64,000 nt of DNA, from positions 53,910,570 through 53,974,569 of the forward strand of contig NC_085046.1 in NCBI RefSeq assembly GCF_963662255.1, given 5' to 3'. A model generated the notes under the pieces. The model saw only the letters and a list, made by a program, of their open reading frames with translations. It did not search any database and had not been told where the DNA came from. This DNA is from Cinclus cinclus. Its lineage: Eukaryota > Chordata > Aves > Passeriformes > Cinclidae. A program made the position numbers and the translations under genes. This document shows positions 57,940 through 64,000 of the stretch, piece by piece; positions within the stretch are counted from its first letter, which is position 1, and every line of letters begins with the position of its first letter.

Positions 57940-58989
57940 ATGGCCACGGAGACAGACTGGAACTGCCCCATCTGCCGTGACGGTCCCGGTGAAAAGGCTT
58001 CTGTAACACCGTGCGTCCACCAGTTCTGCCTGGGCTGCATTGTGCGCTGGGTCAAGACCAAGCCATTGTGCCCCCTGTGCAGGCAGCCTATCAAGAGCAT
58101 CGTTTACTCTGTTCGGTCGGAGGAAGACTTTCTGGAGATAGCTCTCCCAAGCTCCTCAGACTCATGGGCTGCTGGTCACCAGGATGAGCAGGGGGCTGCG
58201 GAGCGCATGCCCAGCACCTATGTAGCTGGCTTCCCAGCTGAGCTCTGGGCTGGCATTTTCCAGGACTGCTCAGAAATCCTGGAGCCCCTGCTGCCCTGGC
58301 TGAACCAGGAGCTTTCGCAGCTGCTCAGGACCCACTGGTGGGAGGTGGCTCTGGCACAGAGTGTGGTCGTAGCCAATTTGTGCTACTATGGGCTGAGGCA
58401 GGAGGCCTTGGTCCAGGAGCTGCAAGCTCTCCTGCAGGAGCAGACGGTGGCATTTGTGCGCCGGCTCATTGACACTGCTGCTGACAGGTGCAGTGATGAG
58501 ATCCTGCGGCGGATGAACCTCCTGAACTCCCATGCTCAGGAGGAAGAGGAGCAGGAGCAGGAGCAGGAGGAAGAGGAGGAGGGTCCCAAAGGCATCACTG
58601 CCTCCCTCCAGGGGACTCTCACCCCCATGGTGGCCTCCTCCCACAGCCCTATGGTCTCCAATGTGGAAGCAGACACTGGAACATTGGAAGCCACGCTGCG
58701 TGAGGGGCCCAGCCGCTCTCCATCCATGCCCGTCCATGCAGAGCGGGAGCAGCCCCAGGACGAGCCTGGCGAGGCAGCAGCAGCAGCAGCAGCAGCAGGA
58801 GAAGGCCCCTCTGCCCAAGGCTGCAGCCGCAGCCCTCGTGCTCCTGGCCGGGACACGGACAGCGTGCCCAAGGAGCGCCGGCGCCCCACAAAGAGGAAGG
58901 CCTCTAGACCTCAGGACTCTCCCCAGCCCCCAAAAAGGCCGTCCCGCCAGCGCAAGCCCAAGCAAAGGCCCCTTGATTGTAGGAAGTAG
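57940..58989 (+). CDS. Topors-like RING E3 ligase, copy 18 (349 aa)
   Basis: Intact. Gly 163 to Ala with a changed Leu codon beside it (GCT CTC at 58426-58431, others GGC CTG). 8 Ala, Met 238, Cys 342 to Arg and private Pro 346 to Gln in the tail. RING unchanged. Confidence 0.87.
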   Translation: MATETDWNCPICRDGPGEKASVTPCVHQFCLGCIVRWVKTKPLCPLCRQPIKSIVYSVRSEEDFLEIALPSSSDSWAAGHQDEQGAAERMPSTYVAGFPAELWAGIFQDCSEILEPLLPWLNQELSQLLRTHWWEVALAQSVVVANLCYYGLRQEALVQELQALLQEQTVAFVRRLIDTAADRCSDEILRRMNLLNSHAQEEEEQEQEQEEEEEGPKGITASLQGTLTPMVASSHSPMVSNVEADTGTLEATLREGPSRSPSMPVHAEREQPQDEPGEAAAAAAAAGEGPSAQGCSRSPRAPGRDTDSVPKERRRPTKRKASRPQDSPQPPKRPSRQRKPKQRPLDCRK

Positions 58990-59049
58990 GAGTAGATGTA
59001 GGAGTAAAGAATCAATGTTAGGAGTTGGAAATTGTTTTTAGAAGTAGGA

Positions 59050-59095
59050 AATAAATGGTAGAGTTAGGAAATCAATTGTAGAAGTAGGAAATAAA
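59050..59095 (+). terminator. Paired poly(A) signals, gene 18
   Basis: AATAAA at 59050-59055 and 59090-59095. Confidence 0.75.
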
Positions 59096-60600
59096 TTGTT
59101 GTTTCTCTGACACAGTCTGAGAGTGTGGCTTTCTCGGCCTTCTCCTGTTGCCTTTTCCCTCTGCCCTCAAATGCCAATGTGGGCGGCAACTGGGAGGGGA
59201 GGGGATAGGAACATTGTAGCCACAGGGGCCCAGAGGAGCCCTGGCAGGGGCCTGTGCCCAGTGCTACAGGAAGACAAGAAGCAGCCCCCAGGCCAAGCTT
59301 GGGGCCCAGCCTGGGAGTCTGGAAAGCTTCCTGCTCTCAACTGCAGGGCAGGACAGGCCATCTTCATGGGGCATGAGCTGCAGGCAGCAAGCGAGCTAAA
59401 AGGGACAGAAGGAGCCCTCAGCTGGGGTCACAGTCAGTGCTGCAGAGGAAAGCAAAACTTCTCGGGATCCAGAGCCAATGTGGCCTGAGGGAAAGTTCCT
59501 TCTTGACCCCAGGGCTACTGATTGGCCGTGTTGAAAAGGGGCTCTGGAATGAAGGCAGCCAGTGGAAACACCGGTCGCCTTGGAGAACCACATGCCATCC
59601 TGCCTGTTCAGCAGAGTCAGCTGCACAGGACAACGCAGGGTCTGCCAGGCCAAGTGCCAGTGGCACAATAGGTAGAGTCTGCAAGGATGCTCCAGGAAGT
59701 CCCTGATGCAAAGAGATGGAGAGATGCTTCGTTGGTGTGGCTAGCTTTTAGCTGTCAGAATAAACCAAAACTCTTGTAGGGATCTTCAGAAGATCCCGCC
59801 CTTCAAAATGACAATGGCCTGCACCGAGAGAGGGGCCAGCTTCCAGTTTGATGCCGCCCTGAGCACTGAAGGGGATGAGTGGAGGGAAAGAGCCAAGAGG
59901 AAGGATGGATTTGAACAAATCCACAGGATTCCTGCCAAGCCATTGAAGCCTAAGTGCAGATGTATCATTGGCCAAGGAAATGAGTGACTTGAGATGGCCA
60001 CAAGTCAGATGTGTACAGGCGAGAAACGCAAGCCCTCTATTTAAGGAGGGTTCCGAACAATCAAGAGAGCTTTTGTCACGTGGATCACCGAGGGTTGTGT
60101 GTCTGTCTCCAGCCAGGACCGCGGTTACCGTTCTACTCAACGACAGCAGAGATTTTCTCCCCGTTTTGGACCGTTTTTGGTTTGCCCAAAAGGGTGCTTG
60201 ATGCTTCTTTTTCAGTTCTCTCTCCATCGTCAACTTGATGTTTCAATGGGATGAGGAGAGCAACAGCGGGTTGCAAGGGTCACTGAGCTAAGGACCACAC
60301 CATCGTGCCCGTCAACAGCGATCCAATGGGGCAGTGGAGAAGAAAAGAAATGGGAATAGAAAAGCAACCTGGCAAGAAGTTGATGCGGAGACTGGCAGGA
60401 GATGTCAGCATGTGCTCGCCTGTCCGAGTGGCGCAGGCGAGCAGCACTGAGAATAGAGAAGAAGGGCTGTCATGTCACGGGATTTAAAGCAGCCAAGCCA
60501 CGTGCCGGATGTACACAGAAGCCTCCCGTGCCAAAAGTGGGCAACTAGCAGGTAATGTGCTTCTAGAGGAGAAATGCTGGGACTGAGGTGGCCAAATGAT

Positions 60601-61240
60601 TATAAAATCCGATGCAAGAAAGAGGGAATGATGGCATGGCCCACGTACCCCATGTTTTCTCCTGAGGCCGTGGACTTGCAGGGGCTAAAGGCCCGCTCTG
60701 GCAGATTTGGAAGGCAGTCAAGGCAGCCAGGCGAGAGCAGTGACATCAGCGTGACATCAGCGGCCCACAAACCGCATGGGTGGCAACCTCACTGAGCAAA
60801 GCATTGTGACCTCACATCCCTCACTGCTTATGTTTGGGCACAGACAGAGCTGGGCTCAGACCGGCTCGCGCCTGGACTCCTGGCAAGCGTGCCTGCGAGG
60901 ACTGGAAGCCCGCGAGGTCCTTGGGAGCTGCTGTGGGCAAGTCTGGGTTGTGATTCCCACGCCTTTGCCTGTTTCCTTAGCCATACGTGGTTGAGGAAGC
61001 CAAGCAGTGTGAGCGGTGCTTGCGGCGGCACAGGTGAGCGGTGCAGGAAAGGACTACGGGGTGGCCGTGGGCTGGGCGATGGTGTCTGGGGAGCTGTGAG
61101 TGTGTGGTGTCCTTCTTGAGGGGCCTGAGTGCTCCTTTGAGCCGCCCATCTCCCTGGGACAGCAAGTGACCTGTTTTGCAGCGTGTCACACCAGCAGGAG
61201 GGAGCAGCTGCTGTGCCCAGCTCTGCTGCAAGCCACAAGC
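60601..61240 (+). promoter_or_regulatory. TATA-type promoter, unit 19, with the first putative splice donor lost
   Basis: TATAAAA at 60601-60607. The donor position 60792-60793 reads CT where other units have GT. Putative exon 2 is 60981-61033 and exon 3 starts at 61182; these later sites are intact. Confidence 0.48.
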
Positions 61241-62299
61241 ATGGCCACGGAGACAGACTGGAACTGCCCCATCTGCCGTGACGGTCCCGGTGAAAAGGCT
61301 TCTGTAACACCGTGCGTCCACCAGTTCTGCCTGGGCTGCATTGTGCGCTGGGTCAAGACCAAGCCATTGTGCCCCCTGTGCAGGCAGCCTATCAAGAGTA
61401 TCGTTTACTCTGTTCGGTCGGAGGAAGACTTTCTGGAGATAGCTCTCCCAAGCTCCTCAGACTCATGGGCTGCTGGTCACCAGGATGAGCAGGGGGCTGC
61501 GGAGCGCATGCCCAGCACCTATGTAGCTGGCTTCCCAGCTGAGCTCTGGGCTGGCATTTTCCAGGACTGCTCAGAAATCCTGGAGCCCCTGCTGCCCTGG
61601 CTGAACCAGGAGCTTTCGCAGCTGCTCAGGACCCACTGGTGGGAGGTGGCTCTGGCACAGAGTGTGGTCGTAGCCAATTTGTGCTACTATGGGCTGAGGC
61701 AGGAGGCCTTGGTCCAGGAGCTGCAAGCCCTCCTGCAGGAGCAGACGGTGGCATTTGTGCGCCGGCTCATTGACACTGCTGCTGACAGGTGCAGTGATGA
61801 GATCCTGCGGCGGATGAACCTCCTGAACTCCCATGCTCAGGAGGAAGAGGAGCAGGAGCAGGAGCAGGAGGAAGAGGAGGAGGGTCCCAAAGGCATCACT
61901 GCCTCCCTCCAGGGGACTCTCACCCCCATGGTGGCCTCCTCCCACAGCCCTATGGTCTCCAATGTGGAAGCAGACACTGGAACATTGGAAGCCACGCTGC
62001 GTGAGGGGCCCAGCCGCTCTCCATCCATGCCCGTCCATGCAGAGCGGGAGCAGCCCCAGGACGAGCCTGGCGAGGCAGCAGCAGCAGCAGCAGCAGCCGC
62101 AGCAGCAGGAGAAGGCCCCTCTGCCCAAGGCTGCAGCTGCAGCCCTCGTGCTCCTGGCCGGGACACGGACAGCGTGCCCAAGGAGCGCCGGCGCCCCACA
62201 AAGAGGAAGGCCTCTAGACCTCAGGACTCTCCCCAGCACCCAAAAAGGCTGTCCCGCCAGTGCAAGCCCAAGCCAAGGCCCCTTGATTGTAGGAAGTAG
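61241..62299 (+). CDS. Topors-like RING E3 ligase, copy 19 (352 aa)
   Basis: Intact. Gly 163 to Ala (GCC CTC at 61727-61732). The 11-codon Ala tract contains one GCC, the only interruption of the pure GCA run in the window. Tail changes Arg 301 to Cys, Pro 334 to His and Pro 338 to Leu are private. Silent AGT at Ser 53. The unit lacks the putative first splice donor, so the leader of this copy may differ. Confidence 0.86.
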   Translation: MATETDWNCPICRDGPGEKASVTPCVHQFCLGCIVRWVKTKPLCPLCRQPIKSIVYSVRSEEDFLEIALPSSSDSWAAGHQDEQGAAERMPSTYVAGFPAELWAGIFQDCSEILEPLLPWLNQELSQLLRTHWWEVALAQSVVVANLCYYGLRQEALVQELQALLQEQTVAFVRRLIDTAADRCSDEILRRMNLLNSHAQEEEEQEQEQEEEEEGPKGITASLQGTLTPMVASSHSPMVSNVEADTGTLEATLREGPSRSPSMPVHAEREQPQDEPGEAAAAAAAAAAAGEGPSAQGCSCSPRAPGRDTDSVPKERRRPTKRKASRPQDSPQHPKRLSRQCKPKPRPLDCRK

Positions 62300-62359
62300 G
62301 AGTAGATGTAGGAGTAAAGAATCAATGTTAGGAGTTGGAAATTGTTTTTAGAAGTAGGA

Positions 62360-62405
62360 AATAAATGGTAGAGTTAGGAAATCAATTGTAGAAGTAGAAA
62401 ATAAA
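62360..62405 (+). terminator. Paired poly(A) signals, gene 19
   Basis: AATAAA at 62360-62365 and 62400-62405; the second lies in a repeat with a private G to A (AGTAGAAAATAAATT). Confidence 0.75.
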
Positions 62406-62884
62406 TTGTTGTTTCTCTGACACAGTCTCAGAGTGTGGCTTTCTTGGCCTTCTCCTGTTGCCTTTTCCCTCTGCCCTCAAATGCCAATGTGGGCGGCAAC
62501 TGGGAGCGGAGGGGATAGGAACATTGTAGCCACAGGGGCCCAGAGGAGCCCTGGCAGGGGCCTGTGCCCAGTGCTACAGGAAGACAAGAAGCAGCCCCCA
62601 GGCAGGCCAAGCTTGGGACCCAGCCTGGGAGTCTGGAAAGCTTCCTGCTCTCAACTGCAGGGCAGGACAGGCCATCTTCATGGGGCATGAGCTGCAGGCA
62701 GCAAGCGAGCTAAAAGGGACAGAAGGAGCCCTCAGCTGGGGTCACAGTCAGTGCTGCAGAGGAAAGCAAAACTTCTCGGGATCCAGAGCCAATGTGGCCT
62801 GAGGGAAAGTTCCTTCTTGAGCCCAGGGCTACTGATTGGCCGTGTTGAAAAGGGGCTCTGGAATGAAGGCAGCCAGTGGAAACA

Positions 62885-64000
62885 CCGGTCGCCTTGGAGA
62901 ACCACATGCCATCCTGCCTGTTCAGCAGAGTCAGCTGCACAGGACAACGCAGGGTCTGCCAGGCCAAGTGCCAGTGGCACAATAGGTAGAGTCTGCAAGG
63001 ATGCTCCAGGAAGACCCTGATGCAAAGAGATGGAGAGATGCTTCGTTGGTGTGGCTAGCTTTTAGCTGTCAGAATAAACCAAAACTCTTGTAGGGATCTT
63101 CAGAAGATCCCGCCCTTCAAAATGACAATGGCCTGCACCGAGAGAGGGGCCAGCTTCCAGTTTGATGCCGCCCTGAGCACTGAAGGGGATGAGTGGAGGG
63201 AAAGAGCCAAGAGGAAGGATGGATTTGAACAAATCCACAGGATTCCTGCCAAGCCATTGAAGCCTAAGTGCAGATGTATCCTTGGCCAAGGAAATGAGTG
63301 ACTTGAGATGGCGACAAGTCAGATGTGTACAGGCGAGAAACGCAAGCCCTCTATTTAAGGAGGGTTCCGAACAATCAAGAGAGCTTTTGTCACGTGGATC
63401 ACCGAGGGTTGTGTGTCTGTCTCCAGCCAGGACCGCGGTTACCATTCCACTCAACGACAGCAGAGATTTTCTCCCCGTTTTGGACCGTTTTTGGTTTGCC
63501 CAAAAGGGTGCTTGATGCTTCTTTTTCAGTTCTCTCTCCATCGTCAACTTGATGTTTCAATGGGATGAGGAGAGCAACAGCGGGTTGCAAGGGTCACTGA
63601 GCTAAGGACCACACCATCGTGCCCGTCAACAGCGATCCAATGGGGCTGTGGAGAAGAAAAGAAATGGGAATTGAAAAGCAACCTGGCAAGAAGTTGATGC
63701 GGAGACTGGCAGGAGATGTCAGCATGTGCTCGCCTGTCCGAGTGGCGCAGGCGAGCAGCACTGAGAATAGAGAAGAAGGGCTGTCATGTCACGGGATTTA
63801 AAGCAGCCAAGCCACGTGCCTGATGTTCACAGAAGCCACCCGTGCCAAAAGTGGGAAACTAGCAGGTAATGTGCTTCTAGAGGAGAAATGCTGGGACTGA
63901 GGTGGCCAAATGATTATAAAATCCGAGGCAAGAAAGAGGGAATGATGGCATGGCCCACGTACCCCATGTTTTCTCTTGAGGCCGTGGACTTGCAGGGGCT
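62885..64000 (+). repeat. Array unit 20, partial (1,116 bp, cut by the window end)
   Basis: Contains only spacer, the TATAAAA box at 63915-63921 and the first part of putative leader exon 1. The coding part lies beyond the window. Confidence 0.97.
63915..64000 (+). promoter_or_regulatory. TATA-type promoter, unit 20 (leader cut by window end)
   Basis: TATAAAA at 63915-63921. Only the first part of putative exon 1 is inside the window. Confidence 0.5.

Larger units (their letters stand above)
56270..59570 (+). repeat. Array unit 18 (3,301 bp)
   Basis: Leader exon 2 begins CTATACG instead of CCATACG, and GGTGACCAAATG replaces GGTGGCCAAATG before the TATA box. Eight GCA codons. Confidence 0.97.
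59571..62884 (+). repeat. Array unit 19 (3,314 bp)
   Basis: The putative first splice donor is lost (CTCACTGAGC instead of CTCAGTGAGC at 60788-60797). Carries the 4-bp CAGG duplication near 62602 and an interrupted GCA tract. Confidence 0.97.
1..64000 (+). repeat. Macrosatellite-like tandem array, ~3.3 kb unit, 19 complete units plus one partial
   Basis: The whole window is direct head-to-tail copies of one unit. Using the CCGGTCGCCTTGGAGA motif at base 1 as an arbitrary border, units start at 1, 3314, 6621, 9928, 13229, 16535, 19835, 23151, 26446, 29751, 33067, 36383, 39699, 43008, 46331, 49638, 52956, 56270, 59571 and 62885. Every unit encodes a RING protein on the + strand. Spacer and coding parts look similarly alike between units, which indicates homogenisation of the entire unit and not just of the gene. 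Neither array end is present, so true copy number and chromosomal position cannot be read. Gene-bearing macrosatellites of this size are known (D4Z4/DUX4, RS447/USP17 in human). An assembly artefact is unlikely as a general explanation because units carry many private differences. Confidence 0.98.

Noticed and set aside
1..64000. CRISPR array, rRNA array or satellite DNA
   Set aside because: The repeat is 3.3 kb with a spliced-type protein gene in each unit; no short spacers and no rRNA sequence.
1..64000. Mobile element amplified in tandem
   Set aside because: No transposase, reverse transcriptase, terminal repeats or target-site duplications were seen, and all units abut directly.

Overview
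The window is a single, uninterrupted tandem array. A unit of about 3.3 kb (3,295 to 3,323 bp) is repeated head to tail 19 complete times, followed by a 20th unit cut off at base 64,000. The first base falls inside the array as well, so neither edge nor any single-copy flank is visible. All units point the same way. Mammal-style and bird-style gene signals (AATAAA poly(A) signals, GT-AG introns, a TATA box about 640 bp before the coding start) show this is vertebrate nuclear DNA. The protein most resembles the short Topors-like RING proteins that I know from bird, chiefly songbird, genomes. A bird is therefore the most likely source, but the DNA alone does not prove this.

Each unit carries one gene. 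In order along a unit: about 1.0 kb of spacer with no recognisable gene; a TATAAAA box; a putative leader made of two short 5' exons and a third exon; an intron-free coding sequence of about 350 codons; a 3' UTR built from 20-bp degenerate repeats that supplies two AATAAA signals; and about 0.5 kb of further spacer up to the (arbitrary) unit border. The protein has a C3HC4 RING finger at its N-terminus that matches the TOPORS type, a helical middle, a Glu/Gln acidic stretch, a Ser/Thr/Pro-rich linker, a poly-Ala tract of variable length and a Lys/Arg/Pro-rich tail. It is best read as a small nuclear RING E3 ligase (ubiquitin, possibly SUMO).

Eighteen of the 19 complete copies are open from ATG to the usual stop. 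Copy 8 has a nonsense codon that removes the poly-Ala tract and basic tail. Units differ by scattered point changes, by the number of GCA codons (8 to 14) and by a few small indels. These markers are shared in a mosaic, mostly-neighbour pattern, as expected from unequal crossing-over and gene conversion. Units 10 to 12 contain a run of about 3.4 kb that looks identical at a 3,316-bp offset, pointing to a very recent duplication.

The arrangement is closely analogous to known gene-bearing macrosatellites such as human D4Z4/DUX4 (3.3 kb unit) and RS447/USP17 (4.7 kb unit, a deubiquitinase). The main candidate for a previously undescribed system is a RING E3 ligase macrosatellite in which every unit carries its own promoter, leader, open reading frame and poly(A) site. 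Secondary leads are four units with an altered TATA box, one unit with a lost splice donor, 5' exons that stay in frame with the RING protein, and an excess of CpG-type changes suggesting germline methylation of the array.
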